Positions 1 through 7,869 are shown, counted from the first letter of the stretch. The stretch: 14,755 bases of DNA from Thermofilaceae archaeon (GCA_027017025.1 JALURH010000065.1:1-14755), one strand, 5' to 3'. The notes: generated by a model from the letters alone, not told the origin. Numbers and translations: made by a program.

Positions 1-27
1 GTATACTACTTTACTATATTAGAAGTG

Positions 28-609
28 TTAAGAATCGGCTTGAGAAACTTGGATAGTCGATTCACTTCTATTTAAGTGATCCAAAATCCTGTGCACTACT
101 ATTCGCAGAACCCTGTAAGCCGAGTCTCTATCAATAGCTATAAGAGGTACTAGTAGCGATCTATCAACGCCTAAGATCTTCGCTGCATCTACTATATTTA
201 TTGATGCAATATCTTGTTTGTTAACCGCTACAACGTGAGGGTATGTTCCAAATGATTTTAGGTACTCGTACATTACTCTTCCCCTGAGGAGCTCTAAAAC
301 ACTGCTTCCATCAACTATGAATATATAACCATGCATTCCGACGCTAAGGACTTTCCACATAAAATTGAATCTTATTTGTCCCGGAGTTCCAAATAGATAT
401 ACAGATATTCCATCAACATTTATCTTTCCGTAATCGAAAGCAACTGTTGTTGTTGGTTTCACTCTACGTTCATATTCCGTAGAGACATATGCCTCTGTTA
501 ATAACACATTTCTACACAGTGTTCGTACAAATGTTGTCTTACCGCTAGCATAAGGACCGCTAACCAGAACTTTTAGATAATTCTGGCGAGCCAATCTCAC
601 CAACCCCAC
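28..609 (-). CDS. MglA/Arf-like small GTPase
   Basis: A predicted small Ras-superfamily GTPase of 193 aa, probably a cytosolic molecular switch acting at the membrane. Visible motifs are the P-loop GPYASGKT at residues 18-25, a switch I threonine run (KPTTT) near 51-55, the G3 region FGTPGQ at 73-78 and the G4 motif NKQD at 130-133. In G3 the usual Asp of DxxG is Gly, which resembles the MglA-type TVPGQ motif more than Ras or Rab. There is no lipidation motif or transmembrane segment. The GTG start at 609 is preceded by AAAGGAG about 4 nt upstream and lies inside the upstream roadblock gene (about 50 nt overlap), which points to translational coupling. The next two genes upstream carry roadblock-type domains, the partners and regulators of such GTPases. 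The GTPase call is firm. The exact cellular role (polarity, surface structures, trafficking) is not visible. Confidence 0.88.
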   Translation of the reverse strand: MGLVRLARQNYLKVLVSGPYASGKTTFVRTLCRNVLLTEAYVSTEYERRVKPTTTVAFDYGKINVDGISVYLFGTPGQIRFNFMWKVLSVGMHGYIFIVDGSSVLELLRGRVMYEYLKSFGTYPHVVAVNKQDIASINIVDAAKILGVDRSLLVPLIAIDRDSAYRVLRIVVHRILDHLNRSESTIQVSQADS

Positions 610-970
610 CTTTCTCCTTTATACTTTTTTCATATTTCCTTAAAATTATATGTATTAAACCTAAATTTGGTCTCGGAATAGTATTTAATGCTAGTAATGA
701 ACCATCGAGAACAGATATTAAAACATGCTCCCCATTCTCTAACTCTACATCTATCCTTCTAACTTTACTCCCTATAGCATCACCTAATGCATCTAGGGAG
801 CCTACAGCTACAGCAACAGCTACACTCATAAATTCCGCATCAGCTTGATTAGGTGCTATAAACGCAATAGGAATACCATCACGCCAAGTGAAAGTTATAG
901 CATTAACCATACCTAAGGACTCTTTCACTATCCGTGATAATATTTTCTTTATTTCCTCTATATTACTCAA
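560..970 (-). CDS. Roadblock/LC7 domain protein (MglB-like)
   Basis: A 136-aa soluble protein that fits the Roadblock/LC7 fold. It has an N-terminal helix (about 3-19), a strand pair around ITFTWRDGIPIAF (25-37), a long Ala/Val-rich helix (about 43-65), then strands at RRIDVEL (71-77) and HVLISVLDG (82-90), and a last helix at 103-117. In MglA/MglB systems this family dimerises on a small GTPase and acts as GAP or scaffold. The overlapping downstream GTPase makes that role likely here. The start is TTG at 970, preceded by GAGGTGATT overlapping the stop codon of the upstream gene, so the three genes are probably translated together. The Gly/Ser/Lys-rich tail (118-136) looks disordered and is the part that overlaps the GTPase start. 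Confidence 0.82.
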   Translation of the reverse strand: MSNIEEIKKILSRIVKESLGMVNAITFTWRDGIPIAFIAPNQADAEFMSVAVAVAVGSLDALGDAIGSKVRRIDVELENGEHVLISVLDGSLLALNTIPRPNLGLIHIILRKYEKSIKEKGGVGEIGSPELSKSSG

Positions 971-979
971 ATAATCACC

Positions 980-1726
980 TCATTTCTCTTTCAATTTCTC
1001 TTTAAGATACCTGGTTAATGTTCTTTTTACAACTTCAAATTTCTTATTATTGAAGAATAGGGAAGAAGCAAGTACCCCATATACCTGTAAGTCACCTATA
1101 TTATCGACGTAGAACATAGAAATTATTTTTTCTCCTTTAACGATTTTTACTTCGCGTGAACCGGTAAATTTTTCGGATAGCCTAAGTATCTCTAAAAGTT
1201 TAGCTGGCTCCTCTATAGGTGTTCCATAGGACTCTACAATATATCCCTGCGAGGTTATGAATCCTGCATATATTATATCCGGGAAAAACACTTTCAACTC
1301 TGAGAGTGAAGAGAGTTTCTGTGGCTCAACTACTTCCTCAATTTTAGCTCTGGGCCGTATAATTGCTGGAATGGCAGTAGCTCTAGCCTGGTGCCTACTC
1401 CTCTCTAAAATACTCACTCTATTCTCAATCTGATACAATTTATCATTAAGGCTTTTAGCTAGGGTTTCTAGCTTCCCTACCTTAACTACGAGGTTATTTA
1501 CTGATTTCTCTATCTTATCAATATCCTCTAATCTCTTTTTCCCAAGCGCCTCCTCTATTCTCCTGCTTAGGAGAACATAGTGGACAAAAGGTACAAAGAT
1601 GGAGACAATAATGGCTGCGATCGTAAGTACAAGTATAATAAATAGGAGATTGATAGGTATGGTCTCCAACTGCAAGTATGTAAGCGTACTATCTATCTCA
1701 ACTAAGTTATTCATCATATATTTCAT
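980..1726 (-). CDS. Membrane-anchored coiled-coil protein with roadblock-like C-terminal domain
   Basis: A 248-aa protein not matched to a named family. Residues about 24-53 form one strongly hydrophobic transmembrane segment. Residues about 56-112 are a charged heptad-like coiled coil (RRIEEALGKKRL, then alternating Leu/Val/Ile). Residues 113-137 are a linker. Residues about 143-248 have an alpha/beta pattern like a second, divergent roadblock domain: PDIIYAGFITSQGYIVESYG is a strand-turn-strand typical of that fold, followed by a helix, the strand IISMFYVDN and a long C-terminal helix. It is the first gene of the three-gene GTPase block and would tether the module to the membrane. The ATG at 1726 was taken as start. 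ATGs at 1717 and 1714 are equally possible and fit better if the AT-rich box at 1739-1750 is the promoter. Membrane and coiled-coil calls are strong; the roadblock call is an inference. Confidence 0.68.
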   Translation of the reverse strand: MKYMMNNLVEIDSTLTYLQLETIPINLLFIILVLTIAAIIVSIFVPFVHYVLLSRRIEEALGKKRLEDIDKIEKSVNNLVVKVGKLETLAKSLNDKLYQIENRVSILERSRHQARATAIPAIIRPRAKIEEVVEPQKLSSLSELKVFFPDIIYAGFITSQGYIVESYGTPIEEPAKLLEILRLSEKFTGSREVKIVKGEKIISMFYVDNIGDLQVYGVLASSLFFNNKKFEVVKRTLTRYLKEKLKEK

Positions 1727-1738
1727 CCTAAGAAAGGG

Positions 1739-1750
1739 ATATAATATTAT
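1739..1750 (-). promoter_or_regulatory. Possible TATA box ahead of the GTPase module
   Basis: The run ATAATATTATAT on the minus strand lies in the 41-nt gap between the uridylyltransferase and the membrane roadblock gene. Counting about 26 nt downstream puts a start near 1718, which would give a leaderless message beginning at the ATG at 1717 or 1714. It may be an internal promoter of a longer operon. It is seen by eye only. Confidence 0.35.
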
Positions 1751-1767
1751 CTGAAAACGGGAAAACC

Positions 1768-2967
1768 CTAGAGGCTTTTCTCAATAATATTCCTCAATTC
1801 CATAGCTACATCTTCTGGTGAGTACCTAGAGACTCTACATGAATCAAGATTCTCTATTCCACCAATTCTCTCAAATGGAATTAGATCCACGAAAATATGG
1901 AAGAATGATGAGTACCCAAATGGATTACTATAGAATAGTATGTTTCTATCCCTGGTAACACCCAGCCTATCTAGAGCCTGAGAGGAGATTATTAGTGTTT
2001 TAGCCAAGTCATTTATTTCTTTTTCACCTAGGTTAGTAATTCTCTCGACGTGACGTTTTGTAGTTAGTCTTAGATGAAAGTTTCTACGTGGAGACGAAGT
2101 TACCCAAACCATCCATGTTTCATTTTCATATACGATTCTATCATCATGACGTGAGGTGCAAAGGTAGCAGTAACCACTGCTGTATTTTTCTTCAAACGCT
2201 TGAAGCAGGTTTTCCATGAATGCTCCATGTCCATCCATGTTTAAATCAATGTAAACTTGTGAATGAAGTCTTGGCTGAGATCCGCCAGCCATAAAGCCGA
2301 TGTTAAAGAATGGATAAACTGGAGCCAAATCTATACCTCTTTTCCTTGCTTCTTCCACGCAATAGTCTATTGATACATTCATTGACTTTATTATAGCTGA
2401 AAGATCATTAGCAGGTATCTCACTTAAGGTTTCATAATATTTGGTGGGAAGAGTAACGAGGTTTATTCCCAGCGCTATTTTAGTATATTCGTCTTCTATA
2501 TCTTTCCTTATTTTCTCTTCAATTTCCTCATCAATGTGTCTTACCATAGCTGGGAATCTATTGCTTATCGTGACAGCTCTATATTTTTTTACATCAAGCA
2601 TCACTGGAGAAACTGAGAAGGGATTATCACCCCTGACATCATCTAATGTAATAAATATAGCATAATCTCTACCCTCGATGATATTCTTAAACACGTCTTT
2701 CGAAGGCTTACCTGGCGTCTGGGGTTCTGGACGTGCGCCTCTCACCGGGCTTACATAGGAGAAATGGCCTCTTCTCTTGCCTATAGGTATAAGTCTACCG
2801 AGAGTTGGGTCATACAACCTTATTTCAGCAGATGAAAGAGGATCCCATCTTTTACGCGGGATATATCTAATTTTCTCTGACGTAAAATTATACTTGGTGA
2901 TTATGCCCCAGTGCATGAAAGGTATTTGATCATAGGGCAATGTCTCTGCCTGTCTCGTAATGTTCAT
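1768..2967 (-). CDS. Galactose-1-phosphate uridylyltransferase-like protein (HIT superfamily)
   Basis: A 399-aa protein aligning by eye over its length with GalT, which moves UMP between UDP-glucose and galactose-1-phosphate in the Leloir pathway. Landmarks are RYIPRKRWDPLSS (34-46) and VSPVRGARP (72-80) at the N-terminus, ISNRFPAM (134-141), the active-site stretch GGSQPRLHSQ (228-237) in place of the usual GCSNPHPHGQ, a CxxC at 267-270, and LTTKRHVERITNL (301-313). The nucleophilic His equivalent (H235) is kept, but the first His of the HPH motif, a zinc ligand in the E. coli enzyme, is Arg233. The N-terminal CPFC zinc motif after 'RP' is also absent. It is therefore a divergent GalT, or a related nucleotidyltransferase with another sugar phosphate as substrate. 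The start is ATG at 2967, 40 nt after the upstream gene. Confidence 0.75.
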   Translation of the reverse strand: MNITRQAETLPYDQIPFMHWGIITKYNFTSEKIRYIPRKRWDPLSSAEIRLYDPTLGRLIPIGKRRGHFSYVSPVRGARPEPQTPGKPSKDVFKNIIEGRDYAIFITLDDVRGDNPFSVSPVMLDVKKYRAVTISNRFPAMVRHIDEEIEEKIRKDIEDEYTKIALGINLVTLPTKYYETLSEIPANDLSAIIKSMNVSIDYCVEEARKRGIDLAPVYPFFNIGFMAGGSQPRLHSQVYIDLNMDGHGAFMENLLQAFEEKYSSGYCYLCTSRHDDRIVYENETWMVWVTSSPRRNFHLRLTTKRHVERITNLGEKEINDLAKTLIISSQALDRLGVTRDRNILFYSNPFGYSSFFHIFVDLIPFERIGGIENLDSCRVSRYSPEDVAMELRNIIEKSL

Positions 2968-3007
2968 CCTAGAAACACCTTACCTTAATCTGTGTACATC
3001 AGTTAAA

Positions 3008-4522
3008 TTATTTTCCCTCGGTAAGTGATATAAAACCACCTATAGGGTATCTTTGAAGTAATATTTCTACTTGAATAAAACTATCAATAGTTATATCTTC
3101 TGGGATCTGCCCTAATACTTTGTCTAAAATTTGTCTATAATTTACTCCCATGTTAGAGGAGCTCCTAGTGACAATATTACTCAAAACATCTAGTAGTTCT
3201 ACTAACCTAGCTCTGCTATAGCATGCAGTGTTAGCAACTAGGTAATGTATATTTTCTTCCTCAAGACTTACACCTTTTCTCTTTAAATAGTTCTCTATAA
3301 TAAAGGTTCTCTGAGACCTATCTGGAGGAGGAATGTAGACTACCCCACGTATCCTGTCTTTAACTAAGTCGAGAGTACTATGCCAGGCTCCTCCCAATAA
3401 TATAACAGCTGTTTTTCCGCGATTATTCATAAATCTTACGTCATTGACACCGTGGAATATATAGAAATCTTCTTTTGGTAATAGATTCAATAACCGTATT
3501 GCCCCCTTTACTAGAATAATTTCTTCCCTCAAGTTATATCCCAATACTAATATAATATCTTTTCCAGGAATATATGTCTCCATAAGTGTCCTAAATGTTT
3601 CAAGCGAATCTTTCATAGTTTGAAGTATTATTTGTTCCTCAAATGTTAGAGGAACTACAACTCTATCTCTCTTCTTCTTTCTGAGTCCATATTTAACTGC
3701 TCCTGCGGTATGTCTTATTCCGCTTAAACCGTGACCACGATGAGTGATGTATGATGCAAATAGTGTTGTTAAGAACAAGATAACTATAGGTTCAGGGGTC
3801 AGAGGTTGATTGAGGTTAAAAGCCAAAAATACACCAGTTATTGCTATAATCGCTGTACTTAATATTCCTCCCGCAATAGGTTTCCAGAATCTTCCAGCTT
3901 GTGATGATAAATAACATGCTACAACTATTGTGACTATTTCGAGTAGGAAGAGCCCATTATTAGCAGTAATTGTATTAAAAAATCCCCACATTATCTGACC
4001 GGAATATTTTATGGGATCAGCAGTCCCTATGGTATTTGCGCCTCCGCCCCAGGCAAAGAAAATGCCATAAGGTATCAATTTTTCCGGATACTTAATATAT
4101 GTCATAAAGAGAATAAAAATTGAGTATGCGAAGCCAGTAAATATTGAATCAACATCCTCCTCTACACTACTCGAAGCTATTAGGAAACCTAACATTATGG
4201 GTGATAGGGAAGGGTAAAGTAGAGTAATAGATGAGGAGAGAGATAATACTACAGTATTTTTCCATGATTTAATACTTTTGGCGATAAATGCTAGAACAAT
4301 AGGTAAAATAACTATGAATACGGGTGAATTTAAAGTATAGTAAAATGCCACTAAACTGAGGTGTGATAACGCTATTCCGCTCTCAGGAGATACTATTGAT
4401 AGAATTGCGGGAATAAGTAGGAGGGGAGAGATATCTGCACCTGTTATAAGGGAGTATGCTAAAACCAATAAAAGAGAGGAAGTAAAGGCAATAGGTTTCT
4501 CTAATGCATTTTTTCTAGACAT
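3008..4522 (-). CDS. Polytopic membrane protein with degenerate AAA+-like C-terminal domain
   Basis: A 504-aa protein. Residues about 10-260 are almost continuously hydrophobic, with roughly eight to ten transmembrane segments. Residues about 278-315 are a basic, then helical, linker. From about 320 the sequence follows the order of a AAA+ module: a strand where the P-loop should be (DIILVLGYN, 322-330), a sensor-1-like strand with AVILLGGAWHSTLDL (372-386) in the position of 'VIGATNRPDLLD', then GVVYIPPPDRSQRTFII (393-409), matching 'RxIYVPPPDxxxRxxIL', and the lid helix TACYSRARLVELLDVL (432-447), matching 'TEGYSGADLxxLxxxA'. Walker A GxxGxGKT and a Walker B DE pair are not visible, and the first half of the domain is too short. 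This looks like a membrane-bound pseudo-AAA protein, perhaps a scaffold. It heads the minus-strand gene run. The ATG at 4522 was taken as start. Specific function unknown. Confidence 0.7.
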   Translation of the reverse strand: MSRKNALEKPIAFTSSLLLVLAYSLITGADISPLLLIPAILSIVSPESGIALSHLSLVAFYYTLNSPVFIVILPIVLAFIAKSIKSWKNTVVLSLSSSITLLYPSLSPIMLGFLIASSSVEEDVDSIFTGFAYSIFILFMTYIKYPEKLIPYGIFFAWGGGANTIGTADPIKYSGQIMWGFFNTITANNGLFLLEIVTIVVACYLSSQAGRFWKPIAGGILSTAIIAITGVFLAFNLNQPLTPEPIVILFLTTLFASYITHRGHGLSGIRHTAGAVKYGLRKKKRDRVVVPLTFEEQIILQTMKDSLETFRTLMETYIPGKDIILVLGYNLREEIILVKGAIRLLNLLPKEDFYIFHGVNDVRFMNNRGKTAVILLGGAWHSTLDLVKDRIRGVVYIPPPDRSQRTFIIENYLKRKGVSLEEENIHYLVANTACYSRARLVELLDVLSNIVTRSSSNMGVNYRQILDKVLGQIPEDITIDSFIQVEILLQRYPIGGFISLTEGK

Positions 4523-4552
4523 TATTTCAGCCTAATAATTTGATTATCAGGC

Positions 4553-4562
4553 AACTATATGA
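4553..4562 (-). promoter_or_regulatory. Possible TATA box for the minus-strand operon
   Basis: On the minus strand the sequence TTCATATAGT lies about 35 nt upstream of the ATG at 4522, predicting a transcript start near 4532 and a leader of about 10 nt. It shares the 113-nt divergent intergenic region with the peptidase promoter. The match to a TATA box is modest. Confidence 0.3.
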
Positions 4563-4606
4563 AGGGAATTATGAGAATAACTTCAATAATGGAAGTCGAG
4601 GGTAGG

Positions 4607-4614
4607 TATAAATA
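4607..4614 (+). promoter_or_regulatory. TATA box of the peptidase operon
   Basis: TATAAATA, preceded by purine-rich GGTAGG, lies 29-32 nt upstream of the GTG/ATG start pair at 4636/4639. The expected transcript start falls at about 4636, so the peptidase message is probably leaderless. Confidence 0.65.
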
Positions 4615-4638
4615 ACTATATTAAGTCTCTTAGGGGTG

Positions 4639-5754
4639 ATGCTCGATTATAAGGGGAGGAATAAAGCATTTATAGATAAAATCGTACAACAAGAAGATCT
4701 TAAGGCCGCTCTTATTTTCGGATCATCTAATATTCTTTACCTAAGTGGTACTGATGCAGCATCTGTACTTATAGTTTCTGAAACGGAAGATACTATATTA
4801 CTTACCCCTAGGCTTGAATACTTGAGGGCGCTCGAAGAAAAAGCGTTAGGTAAAGTATATGCTTTTTCAAAAATTGATCAAAAAACGGAATATGAAGTAC
4901 TTATTGTAGGTAACCTTTTTGAAGCGTTAAATAAGGTATTATCAGACCTAGACTTAAGTAACGGTAATTTAGGCATAGTACCAGCTAGTTTATCTAAATC
5001 CGAATACGAGAAACTTGTAGAGAAGATAGGTGTTAAACCAAAAGATATCTCCAATTTATTGAAGGAAATGAGAGTGAAGAAGGATGATGAGGAGTTAAAA
5101 ATCATGAAGAAGGCTGTACGTATCGCAGAAGAGGCTATGAGGAAAGCTATAGATACATTAGATAGGGGGGTCACGGAAAGTGAGGTTATAGGTGAGATAG
5201 TGAGGCTCATATATTCAAGGGGCTCTCTCCCATCCTTTACACCGATAGTAGCATTTGGTGAACACTCTGCCCATCCACATGCAAAACCATCGTTAAGGGA
5301 GTTAAGACATGGAGATTTGGTGAAGATTGATTTAGGAGTGAAAATCCACGGCTACTGTTCAGATATAACTAGGACAATAGTTTTTGGAAACCCCTCAGAG
5401 AAGCAAAAAGAGATACATAACTTAGTTCTTGAAGCTCAGCAAGCTGCAATAAACTCGATAAAACCGGGAATAAAGGCTAGAGAATTACATAATATAGCAC
5501 TTAAAGTATTTGATAAGGCTGGAGTCTCAAGCTATTTTAACCATGGTCTAGGACACGGTATAGGTATAGATGTGCATGAACCACCATCTATATCCAATAG
5601 TAGTGAGGATATACTAGAACCCGGGATGGTATTTACAGTAGAGCCAGGTCTATATTTACGGGGATATGGCGGCGTCAGGATAGAGGATATGGTAGTTGTA
5701 GAAGAGGATGGGTTCGAGATTCTGACAGAATTTGAGAGAAGCTTACTAGTATGA
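4639..5754 (+). CDS. pepQ: Xaa-Pro dipeptidase/aminopeptidase, M24B family
   Basis: A cytosolic metallopeptidase that cleaves X-Pro bonds, 371 aa from the ATG at 4639. The GTG at 4636 is in frame and would add one residue. It has an N-terminal creatinase-like domain (about 1-140) and a pita-bread catalytic domain. Numbering from 4639, the full dinuclear metal set is visible: D231 (KIDLG), D242 (SDITRT), H306 (GLGHGIG), E335 (TVEPG) and E349 (RIEDM). The substrate-binding H313 lies in DVHEPP. Length and motif order are normal for archaeal PepQ/PepP-like prolidases, and the enzyme should be active. I cannot tell dipeptidase from aminopeptidase by sequence alone. It is first in an operon with the next three genes and overlaps the following gene by 4 nt (ATGA). 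Confidence 0.93.
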   Translation: MLDYKGRNKAFIDKIVQQEDLKAALIFGSSNILYLSGTDAASVLIVSETEDTILLTPRLEYLRALEEKALGKVYAFSKIDQKTEYEVLIVGNLFEALNKVLSDLDLSNGNLGIVPASLSKSEYEKLVEKIGVKPKDISNLLKEMRVKKDDEELKIMKKAVRIAEEAMRKAIDTLDRGVTESEVIGEIVRLIYSRGSLPSFTPIVAFGEHSAHPHAKPSLRELRHGDLVKIDLGVKIHGYCSDITRTIVFGNPSEKQKEIHNLVLEAQQAAINSIKPGIKARELHNIALKVFDKAGVSSYFNHGLGHGIGIDVHEPPSISNSSEDILEPGMVFTVEPGLYLRGYGGVRIEDMVVVEEDGFEILTEFERSLLV

Positions 5755-6365
5755 AGAGAAAACTAAACCCATATAAAAGAGGTTTTCGAACCCTAGGTAT
5801 AGCCGAGTGTTTCAAGAAAGAAAATTCATGGTCCGTATTGGCTGGATTAGTTATGAGGAGAGACAGGATAATAGACGGCCTAGCTATTACGCGAATAAAA
5901 GTGGGGGGTCTTGATGCAACAGATGGTGTTTTAAAGATATACAATTATCTTAGTAGAAAGGATATAAATGTTATATTACTAAATGGATGTATAATTTCAT
6001 GGTTTAATATAATAGATATAGACGAAGTATATAATAAGGTGGGATTACCAGTTATATGCATTTCATATGAAGAAACTCTAGGTATAGAAAAGTATCTTAG
6101 AGAGTATTTCCCGGGTGATGATAGTAGGCTATACCTATATAAGAAGCTTGGTCCACGTGAGAAAATATATTTAAGATCAACAAACTCTGTAGTCTACGTT
6201 AGATATCAAGGGGCCTCAAAAAATGAGGTAAGAGAGCTTCTTGAAGCAATCACTATTCAAGGCTCTATACCAGAGCCTCTACGAATAGCCCAATTGGTTG
6301 CCCGCTCTGTATATTTTTTCCTAGAAAGAGAGACATCGTTTTTAAGTAAAGAATCAGATATATGA
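5751..6365 (+). CDS. DUF99/UPF0215 endonuclease V-like protein
   Basis: A 204-aa protein of the DUF99 (UPF0215) family, predicted to have the RNase H-like fold of endonuclease V. No activity has been firmly assigned to the family as far as I know. The family core is clear: VLAGLVMRRDRIIDG (29-43), VGGLDATD (51-58), and INVILLNGCIISWFNIIDID (72-91). The N-terminal GIAECF (16-21) sits where endonuclease V has its first catalytic Asp. Here the position reads Ala-Glu, so metal binding may be weaker or rely on E19. The start ATG overlaps the peptidase stop by 4 nt, and the isomerase gene follows after 3 nt, so it is co-transcribed with both. There is no obvious link between the three functions. 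Confidence 0.85.
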   Translation: MKRKLNPYKRGFRTLGIAECFKKENSWSVLAGLVMRRDRIIDGLAITRIKVGGLDATDGVLKIYNYLSRKDINVILLNGCIISWFNIIDIDEVYNKVGLPVICISYEETLGIEKYLREYFPGDDSRLYLYKKLGPREKIYLRSTNSVVYVRYQGASKNEVRELLEAITIQGSIPEPLRIAQLVARSVYFFLERETSFLSKESDI

Positions 6366-6368
6366 AAT

Positions 6369-7418
6369 ATGCTTAATCTTCCCAGGACCATCGAGTGGAT
6401 TGAAGGGAAAGTAAGGCTGATTAACCAACTTCTTCTCCCAGACAAGTTAGTATATATAGAAACCACTAGGTGGGAGAGAATTGCAGAAGCAATAAAGAAT
6501 ATGGAGATTAGAGGCGCACCAGCTATAGGTGTAGCCGCGGGATTTGCCTTAGCTTTAGTAGCATACCATACAGAGGCTAATAGTCTTGAAGAATTCATTA
6601 AAGAACTGTACAGAGCTGCTGAAATTTTAAGGAAGACTAGACCAACAGCTGTAAACTTATTTTGGGCTATAGATAGGGTTCTTCAGGCTGCTAAGGCCCA
6701 AAGCTTAGAGAAAGCAAGGAGGAAAGTTATTGAGGAGGCGATGAGAATCCAGAAAGAGGATGAAGAAGCTAATAGGAAGATTGGAGAGTATGGTGAAAGG
6801 CTTATAGAGGATGGTGATACAATCATAACTGTTTGTAATGCAGGGTCTCTAGCAACAAGTTACTATGGTACAGCTACAGCACCAATATACCTATCCGTAG
6901 AGAAGGGGAAAAGAGTTAAAGTTATTGCTTTAGAAACAAGACCCTATCTCCAAGGAGCTAGGCTAACTGCTTGGGAGTTAAAGCAGGCAGGTATCGAAGT
7001 GCTTGTTGCTACTGATAATTCTATAGGGATATTGGCTAGGAAGGAAAAAATAGATCTAGCTATAGTTGGGGCTGATAGAGTAACTAGGAAAGGCTATGTT
7101 GCAAATAAAATAGGCACTTACCCACTAGCATTGGTGGCTAGGGTACATAATATACCGTTTTATGTAGCAGCTCCTACAAGTAGCATAGATATGTCAATAG
7201 CAGCTCCAGAGGAAATAGCTATTGAGAAGAGGAGCCCAAGTGAGGTTTTATACATATTTGGTAAAAGAATAGCTCCTCCAGATGTCTCAGCAATATATTA
7301 TGCGTTTGATATTACCCCCCCTAACCTTATTACTGGAATAATAACTGAGCATGGAATAGTGTACCCTCCCTATGATAAAACTTTGATGAGTGTAGTAAGG
7401 GGAAAGAATCGTTGCTAG
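6369..7418 (+). CDS. mtnA: Methylthioribose-1-phosphate isomerase (eIF2B-like family)
   Basis: A 349-aa enzyme converting 5-methylthioribose-1-phosphate to methylthioribulose-1-phosphate in methionine salvage. Supporting marks are the MtnA-type N-terminus RTIEWIEGKVRLINQ (6-20), the family signature RGAPAIGVAAG (48-58), TRPTAVNLFWAIDR (90-103), the catalytic Cys in TVCNAGSLAT (C156), and GADRV (D236), the acid pair known from MtnA structures. The N-terminus and length argue for MtnA rather than the shorter ribose-1,5-bisphosphate isomerase of archaeal AMP metabolism or an aIF2B subunit, but these families are close and archaeal members are often mixed up. It is third in the peptidase operon. 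The ATG at 6369 has no clear ribosome binding site. The next gene starts inside its last codons. Confidence 0.88.
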   Translation: MLNLPRTIEWIEGKVRLINQLLLPDKLVYIETTRWERIAEAIKNMEIRGAPAIGVAAGFALALVAYHTEANSLEEFIKELYRAAEILRKTRPTAVNLFWAIDRVLQAAKAQSLEKARRKVIEEAMRIQKEDEEANRKIGEYGERLIEDGDTIITVCNAGSLATSYYGTATAPIYLSVEKGKRVKVIALETRPYLQGARLTAWELKQAGIEVLVATDNSIGILARKEKIDLAIVGADRVTRKGYVANKIGTYPLALVARVHNIPFYVAAPTSSIDMSIAAPEEIAIEKRSPSEVLYIFGKRIAPPDVSAIYYAFDITPPNLITGIITEHGIVYPPYDKTLMSVVRGKNRC

Positions 7419-7849
7419 AATTAATAGCTTTCCTATATTCACAGTTGATTAATATCTTTGAAAGCCTAATATGGCATAGAGGGTTATGGAAACTTGAGTA
7501 TCCTTTCCCCAGGTACAAAGAGGAGCCTAAACAGGATGCTTATCACGTATTCCTAGTCGTTATATATGCACTACCTTTCATACAATATGAGCCAACAAGG
7601 ATTCTTTATGCAACATGGATTGTATGGACGTTAAATGACTTACTCTGGAATATATGGGCGGTAAAACCTAGGGATTGGATAAAATGGTACAAGTTCTACT
7701 TTAACCCAAGGGACGCTGAAACAGTTTGGATCGCTAGGCTTCTGATATGTAAGGTGGATGTTACACCTAGGAGAATGTTCTATCTAACACTTTTCCGGTT
7801 AACGTTATTACCTTTATTAGTGTACTTTTCATATTTTCCCCTCAGGTAG
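7412..7849 (+). CDS. Trp-rich membrane protein of unknown function
   Basis: A 145-aa protein I do not recognise. It has three or four hydrophobic segments (about 3-21, 43-59, 63-84 and 121-144), with a basic/aromatic loop at 85-108. It is unusually rich in tryptophan (nine, at 21, 26, 69, 72, 79, 82, 89, 92 and 106) and tyrosine, typical of an interfacial membrane protein. The start is TTG at 7412, overlapping the end of mtnA by 7 nt, with AAGGGGA about 8 nt upstream as ribosome binding site. This makes it the last gene of the operon. A T7 run at 7859-7865, just after the gene, may terminate it. No signal peptide cleavage site or catalytic motif is visible. Confidence 0.62.
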   Translation: MLELIAFLYSQLINIFESLIWHRGLWKLEYPFPRYKEEPKQDAYHVFLVVIYALPFIQYEPTRILYATWIVWTLNDLLWNIWAVKPRDWIKWYKFYFNPRDAETVWIARLLICKVDVTPRRMFYLTLFRLTLLPLLVYFSYFPLR

Positions 7850-7861
7850 CATTCGTTCCTT

Positions 7862-7869
7862 TTTTATAT
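7862..7869 (+). promoter_or_regulatory. TATA box for the 7916 gene, next to a T-rich possible terminator
   Basis: TTTTATAT lies in the 66-nt gap after the Trp-rich membrane gene, with an expected transcript start near 7892 and a leader of about 24 nt before the ATG at 7916. The T-run it includes could also end the upstream transcript, since archaeal terminators are T-tracts. Confidence 0.5.

Noticed and set aside
4878..5210. Long open frame on the minus strand inside the peptidase gene.
   Set aside because: It is antisense to a well-conserved M24 peptidase with no own signals, and its Ser/Phe/Ile-rich translation is typical of a shadow frame.
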